From Adiantum capillus-veneris (lineage: Eukaryota > Streptophyta > Polypodiopsida > Polypodiales > Pteridaceae), in NCBI GenBank assembly GCA_014529385.2, contig CM043969.1:10329001-10393000 (forward strand): a stretch of 64,000 nt of DNA, written 5' to 3'. Every line of letters begins with the position of its first letter. Position 1 is the stretch's first letter. The notes under the pieces were generated by a model, which was not told the DNA's origin, ran no database searches, and worked only from the letters and a program-made list of their open reading frames with translations. A program made the translations under genes and the position numbers. Of the stretch, positions 33,841-43,935 are shown one piece after another.

Positions 33841-35329
33841 CTTATATCTATATTAAAAAGAGAGGATAACCTTCCATGTGGCTGCAAATCCCTGTAACCA
33901 TGGGAAGATGGCCCTTCCGCTCCCTTTCTACTAACGACCTCTAGCCAACGTGGAGCAGCAATTTTGACAAAGTGCAACATGACCTAGCTCCCCTTGCACT
34001 GTGCGACATGGCTACATCAACCAGCAAGACACTTCCTTGAGGTGCAGGTTTCCACATTTAGGTACATGGCTACATCGACCAGGAGGACACTCCCTCGAGG
34101 TGCGGATTTCCACCGAGCTACCTTGAGGTACATGTTACCATCAAGCTACGGGCCATGGTTTGTATTCAATCCTCCTCCCATCTCTTCTTCTCTTTGCATC
34201 TCAAGCGCTCCTTCCACTCCAAACGTGCTGCGGAAGCCTCAAGCTTATACGGGCCATGGTTTGTATTGACCTCTTCTATTCTTTGCACGATCTCAATCCC
34301 TCTTAGTCTTTGCATGATCAGACACTATTGACTACTACATGTGCAAGTTGGGAGTGAGGATCGTAAGAGATGCTTGCAGTGAGGAACCAAAGCAACAATC
34401 GACGTATGTGCTCGCTCGTGCGTGCGTGCACATGTGCACACACACACACATGCCATGCTACCAGGTGCCTTCGACATGAGCAAGACGTATGTTGCATGGC
34501 TCAAATAATGCTTCGGTCATGGACGATAAACAACATGTGCATGCGCGTTGTACCTACTGCTAGCTTTCATCCTCAAGCTTTCATCATCCTTGGATCGCCT
34601 TATGGAGTACCATAATAAGATGCAGGGCCATCGGAGCGTTTTTGCAAGGTGAGCCACTGTCCTTCAGATGGTGCGTTGGCCCTTTGTGATGCATCCACAT
34701 TGAGCCTTGAGATGTTGATTGTGCCCGGCCACTTCATGAACAAGGCATGAACTACCTACATGGTTGGAAGGGCTCTACATGCTCTACACATCCTCTAGAT
34801 GACCCTGCATGTGTTATTGTCGACCTCTTGAACTCTTGCAGATGATCAGTCATGTTGCCAAATGCATGATGATGGCGAGAAAGTTGGAAGTCTCCATCAT
34901 GGCATTCAAGTCTACATCTGCATGATGGGTAGAGGATGGTCCTCTTCTCGGGGACTACCTATAAGAAGGCTAGCTCAGTAGAGGATACCCCTTTGTAGAA
35001 AAAGAATTGGACGAGAGAAACTACAATCTGCATACAAAGGAGGTGGACGTGGCCCGTGGTTTGAGGGAGCTCCATGAGGTTGGGTGTAGAAGGAAAAATC
35101 TGCAATGAGTGGCTGAAGGAAACAAGAACCACAAGCACATTTGTGCAAGTTGCGCGGCATCAAGGGCAAGTCAAGCCTACTACACAGCTCTGCGAAACAA
35201 CACTGAGAAGGAAGGGGGAGGGGGGACTGGAGAAGAAGGCGGAGGAAGAGAGTGGAGAAGGAGGAGGAGAAGGAAAGAGGTAAAGGAATCTTCTCTAATA
35301 GGGGGAACGATGAAACTCCTAATGTGGAC
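33841..35329. other. Unassigned DNA
   Basis: No recognisable gene. There is a local duplication: CATGGCTACATC…GAGGTGC (about 34007-34045) recurs at about 34066-34105, and CGGGCCATGGTTTGTATT occurs at about 34150 and 34250. ORFs on both strands are short and low in similarity to anything known. The left edge (TCTATATTAAAAAGAG) looks a little like a Helitron 5' end, but I cannot support that. Confidence 0.4.
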
Positions 35330-36005
35330 TTAGATGGTGACATGAGAACCAAACGTGGGTTCAGTGAGTCACACAGACCAACTACCCTGTTTGATGGCAT
35401 AGGGCCCATAGCACCTATTGCTGGACGGACACAACAGAAGACACATAGGCAAGAGAGACCTACGGATTTCCCTAAGTGGATGAAAAAATAGGAGGAAACG
35501 AGAATCCTCACAATCACTTAGAAACTTTCAGATAATTTTTCAGAGCGGAGTAAGTTTACGACCTCCATATGCAGTATGAAGGATTTGGATAATGCTTGAG
35601 AGTAACTCTCTCACATAGTTTCAAAATCTAGGGAATGGCACGATTCTAAATTTGGAAACATTGGCCACTAGATTTATAACAACTTTCTCAAAAACTAGGA
35701 TTAATCACAACACTGTTGCACAAATTTACAGCTTCAAACAAAAGACTCGGGAAACTCTAAGGGGCTGCACTTGTATAGTCGATAAATATGTAGCAAGATG
35801 TCTTAGAAAAGAACTTCCATGGCAAGAAAGGTTAGTCTCTCTGTTTTTAGAGGGATTAATCAACAAAAACTTGCATGCAAGCCTTTATGGCATAAAACAT
35901 ATAACCTTGGTATACTTGATGCTATAGATCTTAGAGACAATTGCAAGATCTACTTTGAAAGGAAGACACAACAGACACAAGGAGTGAGAGGATAGTTGCA
36001 ACGGT
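35330..36005 (+). pseudogene. Gag capsid fragment of the non-autonomous family
   Basis: Broken frames around 35500-35990 match the capsid of 9590-10060. For example MQYEGFG (about 35571) matches TQYEGFG, and the 35652-35927 frame has ELPWQERLVSLFLEGLINKN against ELPTPERQILCFIRGLRNEN. It is a stray fragment of this family between the tandem relic and the chromovirus. Confidence 0.6.
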
Positions 36006-36009
36006 ACCT

Positions 36010-36968
36010 TTACAAGTAGGCCTAAGAGAAGTTTACCCTTGTCCCTAAATTCTCAAAGAGACCCTTCCAAAAATTACTGGTCATTCTAGGATCTCTATTG
36101 GACACTATGGACATTGGCAAGCCATGGTACTTAAATATTTGTGAAATGAAGAGGGTTTCCATTTGATGGGATTTGATAGTCTTTTTGACAGGTAAAATGA
36201 GCTTGTTTACTAAACCTGTCTACTATCATCCATATTCCCGTATTCCCATGCATAGACTTAGGCAATCCAAAGATAAAATCCATGGATATGCTCTCCCATG
36301 GTGAATTAGGGATTGGCAAAGGTTGAAGCAATCCAAGTTGCTTCCCTCTATCAAACTTTGTCTTTTGGCATACCACACATTTAGAAACATACACTTGTAT
36401 GTTTGCTTTCATGGTAGGCCAATAGAAATATGTTTCAATCCCTTTTAGGGTAGACTAAATCCCTCTATGCCCCGCATAAGGAGGACCATGAGATTCATAC
36501 ATTACTTTCTCACATAGTGAGTTAGTAACACATAGTCTATTTCCATAGAGAAGATAACCATCTTGTAAAGTAAATGGCTCCTCTTTCTTCCCCAATGCAA
36601 GGTCTGAAATAACATCTCTAAAATCGGGATCAATAGCATACTCATCTATCATAGAAGAGAGATCATTGTGAGTTGCTATGGAAACTTGCCAGCAATCTAA
36701 GCAATATGAAAATGAACTTGTGAAAGGAAATTTTCCCACCTCATTTGTTTGTCGAAGAGCTTGGTCTGCATCATGAAGTACTTAAGGCTTTGCTGATCTG
36801 TTCACAGAATGAAAGGAGTCCCCAATAAATAGTGCTTCCATGAGTCTAAGGCATGTAGAATTGTGAGGAGTTCCTTTTCATGTATTTCTAGAGCTTGCTC
36901 AACAGGGTTGAGCATTCGACCTTCATAGGCTATTGCATGCCCTTCTTGGAGAAAAACAGCTCCAAGGC
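36010..36968 (-). pseudogene. RNase H and integrase of the old chromovirus
   Basis: Frames at 36739-36455 and 36412-36131 match the intact pol at 39770-40760. They contain the integrase zinc region (SKCVVCQKTKFDRGKQLG), the first catalytic acid (SISMDFIFGLPKS) and then decay through the VSDRDPR section to about 36010. The RNase H end (about 36960-36740) is in broken frames. At the place of TAG 39965-39967 in the inserted copy, this copy has CAG (minus strand, about 36768-36770). Confidence 0.75.
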
Positions 36969-38567
36969 TGTAACATTTAATGGTCTAAAAACTTATGTGT
37001 AGCAGAAATTAGCATGAACATAGTGGGCATTTCATTAGAATAGATTCCTAATGAGAATTACAAGAGTGCTTGGGTGGAGAGAGCAACAAAAAGCATAACA
37101 CCTAGTTAGATAGCATCAACAATACTTCAAAAGAAAGAGAAATTAAGCTATTGACAACAGTTGAGGACTGGATTTGCATGGATCTGGTCCCCCCTCCAAA
37201 AGGCTTTGTATTATGGTTTCTCCCATCAAGAGAGACATTGTACAATACAATTCTTTGTGTTCCTTCAAGACTAGCTAGTGCAATGAAGATTAAAGCTTCA
37301 TGCACTAAGCAAAACACTTAGTAAACACAACTTTAATTATCCCCGTTCTCAGACCCAAGACCTCACACACCTTCGAAGATGGTGAGAGCTAGCAGGGTAT
37401 GAGAGAAGATTGAGAGGAAGAAGGAGTATGTTACGAGAAAGATGTACATCTCCTCACATAATCACTCATATTAGCATAGCTTTAGCTTAGTAATTAGCTT
37501 GGTAGAGGAGATGAGCATGCATTGAAGCTTGGCTCTTGGTTGGATTTGCATCCACAAGCCAAGAGTGTGTCGATGTAGGCTTCTATCTCATAAGCTTGGA
37601 GTAGGTGATGAGCTCTCCATTTAAAGCTTGGGAAGAGATAGTCTTCTCTTTCTTCACACATGAGATTTTGTGAGTGTGTGTGTGATAATTCCTTGCAAAA
37701 ATCAGCCCCCTCTCTCTCTTGGGAGAGCCCTCTTGCTATTTTCTCTTGCAGGCTCCCCATTGGACCTCCCCAAGTCAAGCCAATGGCTATTAAGCAGCAT
37801 AAGTGATAGCCTTCTGGCATGTGTTCCCCTTTCCCCTTTTGTGAGAGCTTAATCAATTAAACTTAATTGATTTAAATGAATTAAATCCCCATTGGATCTT
37901 TCCCCATTCTAACCAATAGGAATTAAGTAGCCCATTGGGTTGCTCAATTCCTATTGGACCCCTTCACAGGCTGTCCAATAATCATCCAGGAGACTTAATT
38001 TTCATTTGTTCTTTTTATTAAGTGTTTTAAAATTAATTAGGCTAAATTTACTCTAGCCTAATTCTCATTGGTCCACTTCAAGGGTCATCCAATAGGAATT
38101 GGGTACACCTTGTCGGCATCTGGCCTAGGGAGCTGACATGTGTCCCTCATTCCCTTTGTGTAAAGGGAGCTTGTGTGTGTGTCTGTGGACTTCTCTCTCA
38201 TCCCCTACTTGCTAGGCTCGCCCCCTCCTATGTAGGGATATTCAAAGACTTTTTTGGTCACACACAAAGAATCCAATTTCCCTAGGGTTAACCTTTGGAC
38301 ATAACCTTTGAATTTTGGAACCTTAGCATTTTGGAAGTCTTAATGGGCTGAACCTTAGGGTCTTTTTAGCCGATTGTTTCACATGTCTCTTTTGCAGATG
38401 GCCCCCCTTTTTGGATCCCTATTTTCCCTCCTTTGGATCCCTACTGTGGCCAGTCTGCTAGCTTAACCATTATTCTAGCTTTTTCTCCCCTGGCACTTCC
38501 CCACATTAAATGATCAGTTTAATATGAGAAAATCATTTAGGAGAATTAGATATTGAGTATTATGACA
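36969..38567 (-). repeat. 3' LTR of the inverted-core chromovirus
   Basis: 1599 bp; on the plus strand TGTAACATTT…ATTATGACA. It contains ten CCAAT/ATTGG motifs between 37759 and 38102. The minus-strand polypurine tract adjoins at 38568. Confidence 0.92.
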
Positions 38568-38581
38568 TTACCTCTCTCTTG
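38568..38581 (-). promoter_or_regulatory. Polypurine tract (minus strand) at the inversion edge
   Basis: TTACCTCTCTCTTG reads CAAGAGAGAGGTAA on the minus strand, the same tract that precedes the plus-strand LTR piece at 41940. Normal 3'UTR should follow it to the right, but pol sequence begins at once. Confidence 0.8.
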
Positions 38582-39298
38582 ATGGATGCTAAGGAAATGG
38601 GTAACACTATCCCCATTGTACATATACCAGCTTTCAACAAGTCAATAAAGAGCTCTATTTCCGTGTACATGATTTTTGTTAAAGATTCTCAAAATGAACC
38701 TAATGCTTTAACAAAAGAAAATAAAAGCAACCAAAAGGATTTAGAGTTATCCAATTTTCTCAAGGGGTTTCAAGATGTTTTTATTGACGACATCCCTTGT
38801 GAGCTACCTCCTAAACGAGGTAATGATGACCATGCAATTGAGCTTCTTCCAGGAAGTTCACTGCCTAACAAACCTCCTTATAGAGTTTCTCAAGCTCAAC
38901 AAGAGGATATTATGCGGCAAGTGCATGAGTTAGTTGAGAAGGGCATGGTTAGGCCTAGATCATCTCCATTTTGCTCACTCGTGCTATTAGTGCAAAAGAA
39001 AGATGGCACATATCGTATGTGTGTCGACTATAGAGCACTAAATAGGATCACTATCAAGAATAGGTTTCCCGTTCCACAGGTAGAAGACCTATTTGATAAG
39101 CTGCAAGGATCGACCTACTTCAATAGGATTGACCTAAACAGTGGCTATCATCAGATAAGGATAGTTGATCAAGATATTGTAAAGACCGCATTTCGCACCA
39201 CATTTGGTCTTTACGAATACATTGTCATGCATTTTGGCTTGACCAATGCACCAGCCACATTCAACCGCTTGATGGAGAAGCTGTTCCGGCCTCATTGA
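38582..39298 (+). CDS. Chromovirus reverse transcriptase, first part (inverted core)
   Basis: The frame can be called from 38579. The protein starts with the pre-RT linker ([16 protein letters not shown]), then [54 protein letters not shown]. It ends at TGA (39296-39298) just before the FFDDI active site, which follows in the same frame. The related copy on the minus strand near 46008 has CGA at this codon, so the stop is a C-to-T change. The usual MPFG is MHFG here. Confidence 0.9.
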   Translation: MDAKEMGNTIPIVHIPAFNKSIKSSISVYMIFVKDSQNEPNALTKENKSNQKDLELSNFLKGFQDVFIDDIPCELPPKRGNDDHAIELLPGSSLPNKPPYRVSQAQQEDIMRQVHELVEKGMVRPRSSPFCSLVLLVQKKDGTYRMCVDYRALNRITIKNRFPVPQVEDLFDKLQGSTYFNRIDLNSGYHQIRIVDQDIVKTAFRTTFGLYEYIVMHFGLTNAPATFNRLMEKLFRPH

Positions 39299-39967
39299 AC
39301 CTTCACTGGAGTGTTCTTTGATGATATTATCACCTACTCTAATTCATTAGACGAACACAAGCAACATCTCCAGGTAATATTTCAAGTTTTGAGAGAGAAT
39401 AAACTTTATGTTAATCGAAAGAAAAGTGAATTTTTCTTGCAAGAGATTCAGTATTTAGGTCATATTATCTCTCAAGATGGCATCCAAATGGATCCATCAA
39501 AGTTAGAGGTAATAAAAGGATGGCCTAAACCAAGGAATCTTCATGAACTAAGAAGATTTATAGGTATGTGTGCATACTATAGACGCTTCATAGAAAAGTT
39601 CTCACAAATTGCGAGACCATTACATGACCTAACAAATCAAAGCGTTAGGTATACATGGTCTGCTAAGGAGAACAATGCTTTCAAAAAGCTTATCTCTCAA
39701 CCTGTGCTTACACTACCGGATCTCTCAGAGCCATTTGAGGTCCAATGTGATGCTTGTGGTGATTGCCTTGGAGCTGTTTTGCTCCAAGAAGGGCACGCCA
39801 TAGGCTATGAGAGTCGAAGGCTCGACCCTGTTGAGCAAGCTCTAGGCATTTATGAAAAGGAAATCCTTGCAGTTCTACATGCCTTAGACTCATGGAAGCA
39901 CTATTTATTGGGGACTCCTTTCATTCTGCGAACGGATCACCAATGTCTTAAGTACTTCATGATGTAG
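39299..39967 (+). CDS. Chromovirus RT end and RNase H (inverted core)
   Basis: Same frame as the previous part; first ATG at 39311. The RT active site VFFDDII lies at about 39310-39330, then the RT thumb (LRRFIGMCAYYRRFIEKFS) and RNase H with FEVQCDACGDCLGAVL and YEKEILAVLHALDSWKHYL. It ends at TAG (39965-39967), where the old chromovirus has CAG. Catalytic residues are present. Confidence 0.9.
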   Translation, partial: TFTGVFFDDIITYSNSLDEHKQHLQVIFQVLRENKLYVNRKKSEFFLQEIQYLGHIISQDGIQMDPSKLEVIKGWPKPRNLHELRRFIGMCAYYRRFIEKFSQIARPLHDLTNQSVRYTWSAKENNAFKKLISQPVLTLPDLSEPFEVQCDACGDCLGAVLLQEGHAIGYESRRLDPVEQALGIYEKEILAVLHALDSWKHYLLGTPFILRTDHQCLKYFMM

Positions 39968-41161
39968 ACCAAGCTCTCCGACAAACAAATGAGGCGGGAA
40001 AATTTCCTTTCGCAATTTCATTTTCATATTTCTCACATTGCTGGCAAGCATAATCAAGTAGCTGATGCACTCTCAAGACGGCCGAGAGTGAATGCGGTTT
40101 CCATAGCAACTCACAATGATCTATCTTCAATGATAGATGAGTACGCTATTGATCCCGATTTTAGAGATGTGATTTCAGCCCTTGCATTAGGGAAGAAAGA
40201 AGAACCATTTACTTTACAAGATGGTTATCTTCTCTATGGCAATAGACTATGCGTTACTAACTCACTACATGAGAAAGTAATGTATGAATCTCATGCTCCA
40301 ACGTATGAGGGGCATAGAGGGATTCAGTCTACCTTAAAGGGAATTGAAACATATTTCTATTGGCCTACCATGAAAGTGAACATACAAGAGTATGTTTCTA
40401 AATGTGTGGTATGCCAAAAGACAAAATTTGATAGAGGGAAGCAACTTGGATTGCTTCAACCCTTGCCAATCCCTAATTCACCATGGGAGAGCATATCCAT
40501 GGATTTTATCTTTGGATTGCCTAAGTCTATCCATGGGAATACGGGAATATGGACGATAGTAGACAGGTTCAGTAAACAAGCTCATTTTATACCTGTCAAA
40601 AATACTATCAAAGCCCATCAAATGGAAACCCTCTTCATTTCACAAATTTTCAAGTACCATGGCTTGCCAATGTCCATAGTGTCGGATAGAGATCCTAGAA
40701 TGACCAGTAATTTCTGGAAGGGTCTCTTTGAGAATTTAGGAACAAGGCTAAACTTCTCTTCAGCCTATCATCCACAAACGGATGGCCAAAGTGAAATAGC
40801 TAACCTAACAATTCTCGATCTACTAAAAGCCTATGTAACGGAAGTAGATCAAAGATCCCAATGGGAGAAGTACTTACCCTTAGTGGAGTATGCTTACAAT
40901 AACATTGTACATACTTCCATGGGAAAAGCACCTTTCGAGGTAATTGAGGGAAGATCAAAAAGTCCCTTGCTACTTAAGGTGCATGGGAAGATCTTCGTTG
41001 CAGATGAGTATAGCCGAGACCTACAAGAATCTTTTCAAAAGATTAAGGATGCTATCTCTATCTCACAGCAAAGGCAAAAGGCTGCTGCTTATGACAAGCA
41101 CAGAAGAGCCCAAGCCTTTCAAGAAAACGATTGGGTCTTGTTAATGTTTCCCAAGGCTTGA
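39968..41161 (+). CDS. Chromovirus integrase (inverted core)
   Basis: Same frame; first ATG 39989. It begins with the end of RNase H (HIAGKHNQVADALSRRP), then the integrase zinc finger (about 40290-40430: HAPTYEGHRG and CVVCQ) and the catalytic core with acids in SISMDFIFG, VSDRDPRMTS and DGQSEIANL. It ends at TGA (41159-41161), most simply CGA changed to TGA. Integrase would insert the element's cDNA. Confidence 0.9.
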   Translation, partial: TKLSDKQMRRENFLSQFHFHISHIAGKHNQVADALSRRPRVNAVSIATHNDLSSMIDEYAIDPDFRDVISALALGKKEEPFTLQDGYLLYGNRLCVTNSLHEKVMYESHAPTYEGHRGIQSTLKGIETYFYWPTMKVNIQEYVSKCVVCQKTKFDRGKQLGLLQPLPIPNSPWESISMDFIFGLPKSIHGNTGIWTIVDRFSKQAHFIPVKNTIKAHQMETLFISQIFKYHGLPMSIVSDRDPRMTSNFWKGLFENLGTRLNFSSAYHPQTDGQSEIANLTILDLLKAYVTEVDQRSQWEKYLPLVEYAYNNIVHTSMGKAPFEVIEGRSKSPLLLKVHGKIFVADEYSRDLQESFQKIKDAISISQQRQKAAAYDKHRRAQAFQENDWVLLMFPKA

Positions 41162-41584
41162 TTAAGGCACACGACGGGCAAGAATCCTACGGGCCACCAA
41201 AAGTACTATGCTAAACTAGCAAAAAGGTACTATGGTCCCTTCCAGATTCTTAGGCCAATCAATGAGATGGCCTATCAACTCAAGTTGCCCAATCATTGGC
41301 TCATACACAATGCTTTCCATGTGAGCCTATTAAAGCCTTACAAAGGAGAACCACCTCAAGAACCAACTATCGAAGACCCACCGGAGATCGAGGAACAAGA
41401 GGAGGTGCTGCAGCCCGAGTCCATTCTCCAACATGAATACAAGGTATTAAGAGGCGGTAAGACTATCCGACGATATCTTATTAAGTTTAAGAATTATCCT
41501 TTTGAAGATGCTAGATGGATGCAAGGCATACAATTAAAGGATAACCTAAACCTTGTCAATGCTTACAATGCTTTCCAAGAGTAA
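41162..41584 (+). CDS. Chromovirus integrase C-terminus with chromodomain
   Basis: In frame with integrase; first ATG 41267. It has the integrase C-terminal module (KRYYGPFQILRPINEMAYQL and HNAFHVSLLKPY) and then a chromodomain-like end: ILQHEYKVLRGGKTIRRYL, IKFKNYPFEDARWM. This assigns the family to chromoviruses. A chromodomain is thought to steer integration to particular chromatin. It ends at a normal TAA. Confidence 0.88.
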   Translation, partial: LRHTTGKNPTGHQKYYAKLAKRYYGPFQILRPINEMAYQLKLPNHWLIHNAFHVSLLKPYKGEPPQEPTIEDPPEIEEQEEVLQPESILQHEYKVLRGGKTIRRYLIKFKNYPFEDARWMQGIQLKDNLNLVNAYNAFQE

Positions 41585-41927
41585 GCAAATGTATAAAATG
41601 TTAAAAATGAACAAAGTTTTTGTCTTATAAGACTCTCCTTTTCTTTATTGTGCACAAAAATGAAGTAGTATGCATGCTTAGATCAAGTTTGCGGAGACGA
41701 CGTCTCCCAAACACTAAGTAGATCTTGTCACTCTACTATGGAAGACTGATAGGACTAATGTGCAGACATGCTTGCGGCAGCCTCAGGCTCTCAAGCGCCA
41801 AATGGACTAGTCATCCATTGTGGAATGATGTCGTAGGGTAACATAGGGATCCTCTACCCGCTAAGAAAAGGACTCATGAATATGCTTTATCTTCTCTACA
41901 CCATAGTCGAGGACGACTATGATTTCA
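41585..41927 (+). other. Chromovirus 3'UTR (inverted core)
   Basis: About 340 bp without ORF between the chromodomain stop and the polypurine tract. Confidence 0.7.
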
Positions 41928-41939
41928 AGAGAGAGGTAA
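41928..41939 (+). promoter_or_regulatory. Second polypurine tract, plus strand
   Basis: AAGAGAGAGGTAA-type tract directly before TGTCATAATAATC, the sense start of the LTR. Its mirror copy is at 38568-38581. Confidence 0.8.
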
Positions 41940-42235
41940 TGTCATAATAATCAATATCTAATTCTCCTAAATGATTTTCTCATATTAAACCGATCATTTA
42001 ATGTGGGGAAGTGCCAGGGGAGAAAAAGCTAGAATATTGGTTAAGCTAGCAGACTGGCCACAATAGGGATCCAAAGGAGGGAAAATAGGTATCCAAAAAG
42101 GGGGGCCATCTGCAAAAGAGCCATGTGCAACAATGGGCTAAAAAGACCAAAAGGTTCAGCCAATTAAGACTTCCAAAATGCTAAGGTTCCAAAATTCAAA
42201 GGTTATGTCCAAAGGTCAACCCTAGGGAAATTGGA
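41940..42235 (+). repeat. Partial LTR in opposite orientation, fused to pol
   Basis: The first about 290 bp of the LTR in plus orientation, breaking off at AAATTGGAT (42227-42235), which is shared with the pol sequence it joins. Confidence 0.85.
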
Positions 42236-42721
42236 TAACTCTAATTCGTTTTGGTTGCTTTTATTTTCTTTTGTTAAAGCATTAGGTTCATTTTGAGAAT
42301 CTTTAACAAAAATCATGTACACGGAAATAGATCTCTTTATTGACTTGTTGAAAGCTGGTATATGTACAATGGGGATAGTGTTACCCATTTCCCTGAACTT
42401 AAAGGAGATTCTCCTTTCTGGAAATTTAACATCGGCAGCCAGGCGGTCAAACCATGGTTCCCCTAGGATTACATCCTCATGCTTGAGAGGAGAGATAAAG
42501 AAGTCCTCTTTGTCCACATAGCCTTGGACATGAAGCCTCAATTTCCCGATTAAGGGAGTGACTGAAGCTTCTTGCCCCTTGAAGGCACTGTCTGCGGGTA
42601 GGACATCTCCCATCTCGTAGTATTGTATGCCTAGCTTGGTAGCCAACTCTATCTCCAAACGTCGCATCAAATTGCTGGATAAAGGCCAAGACTTTGTCCG
42701 TAGCACCAAAGGTACCATCAT
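42203..42721 (-). pseudogene. Chromovirus protease remnant and pre-RT linker
   Basis: Minus strand. The protease C-terminal half is present (PLIGKLRLHVQGYVDKEDFF, HEDVILGEPWFDRL), but the D-[ST]-G active site is gone, lost in a deletion that joins gag capsid (FIQQFDATFG) almost directly to ELATKLGIQYYEMGD. It then continues into [16 protein letters not shown] up to ELSNF, where it breaks at the inversion junction. Codons beyond about 42235 in this frame are LTR sequence. Confidence 0.75.
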
Positions 42722-43505
42722 AGGTAAGGAAAGAGATGCTCTTCCCTCCCTCTTTGAATTTCTTCAGCTTGGATGACCTCTTCCATGCGGCATTGGATTT
42801 TCTATGGCCTCTTCTTTTTTATGGTTCAAAGGTTGCACCATCACTTTCTTCAGAAGGTGAAGAATTTGAAGAAGGTGGAGAAGAGGATGACCTCTTTCTC
42901 GCCTTTTTCTTGTCTTGATCTTCATTGTCTTCACCATCACTTTCATAGGAGGAAGAGGATGAAGAAGATGGAGAAGAGGGTGTCCTCTTTCTCGCCTTTT
43001 TCTTCTCTTGCTTTTTATCATCCCTCTTTGAATTATGGCGTGGAGAAGAGTGTGATGGTCTTCTCCGCTTTGGTGGTGATGGAGAGAGTTTAGCCCGCCG
43101 TCTTCATGGAGCCATCTCCGCCAAGGTGGCAGGAGACTCACTTCTTTCTCGTTCCTTCGATGGAGGCTCTTGAGTTCTCCTTTGGGAAGGAGATGCATCA
43201 TCAAGAAGTAAATTCTTAAGCCCTTCATAGGGATTCTCTTCTTCTTCCCGAATCGGAGAGAGACCTCTTTTGGGAGTCTCACAAGGAGGCTTCCTAGGTG
43301 TTCTCTCCTCATGGTGATGAGATTTGAGAATCCCATGAGCACGGGGCTGCCGTTGCACTTCACTTTGGAGAGATGGATTGCCCATGGCTGGTTGAAGCCT
43401 AGAAACAAGATAGTTAACAAGCATTGAAGCATCATTAGTAGCTTGCTCATGAGCAAAATCAAAGTTATCAACATTAATTTCACTCTCTTTACTATTGTCA
43501 GCCAT
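42722..43505 (-). pseudogene. Chromovirus gag N-terminal part
   Basis: Starts at ATG 43505 on the minus strand (MADNSKESEINVDNFDF). A 133-residue frame ends at 43104; related Ser/Arg/Glu-rich low-complexity sequence continues, in other frames as well, to KEGGKSISFLTYDGTFG and FIQQFDATFG. The large deletion into protease follows. Gag capsid is mostly missing, so this copy could not make a normal particle protein. Confidence 0.7.
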
Positions 43506-43922
43506 TCTAAAAACTTTTAGGTGTAAACTTTTTATGTGTACTTTGGCACTTCAAGCCCTAGTTGCTACTCCTCTTTATCCCTTTAGAAAAAGCACTCAAG
43601 CTACTGTACCCGCGGCTCGTACCCACGGCTCGAATACCATTAATTGCAAGGAATATAAGAGAGGGTCTTTTGACACCAAAACAGCACCGGCTGCTGTCAA
43701 GCTTCTAATAGCTCAATAGTGGTTAAGTCGTAGGCAAGCCCCGTAGGACTCCACTATTAAGACCATAGCTCTTGACGGTGATGCCCCGTTAACTGCACAA
43801 AGGCAGGCGCACTGCAAGGCTGAAAAATCCCTATTCTACTTACTCATAGGAAATTAATAATACCAACCATTTATAGCTAGCTTGAGGATCTCCCTTCTTG
43901 AGCAAGAAAAGAGAAACCTTGT
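43506..43922 (-). other. Leader of the inverted-core chromovirus
   Basis: About 0.4 kb between primer site and gag ATG. It has no ORF of note. Confidence 0.7.
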
Positions 43923-43934
43923 GCTCTGATACCA
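43923..43934 (-). promoter_or_regulatory. Initiator-Met tRNA primer binding site
   Basis: GCTCTGATACCA reads TGGTATCAGAGC on the minus strand, one base from the LTR. It is the standard iMet site and fixes the minus orientation. Confidence 0.95.
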
Positions 43935-43935
43935 A

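Noticed and set aside
33835-34970. Helitron, from TCTATATTAAAAAGAG at the left and a small hairpin (GAGGATGGTCCTC) before CTAG at the right
   Set aside because: The left end is only roughly like a Helitron terminus, the hairpin is short and too far from CTAG, and there is no Rep/helicase sequence.
34975-35517. 180-residue minus-strand ORF
   Set aside because: It overlaps a gag fragment on the other strand, is low complexity and shows no domain.
37494-37856. 120-residue ORF found twice (also 44461-44823)
   Set aside because: It lies inside both LTRs; its identity reflects LTR duplication, and the older LTR does not keep the frame.
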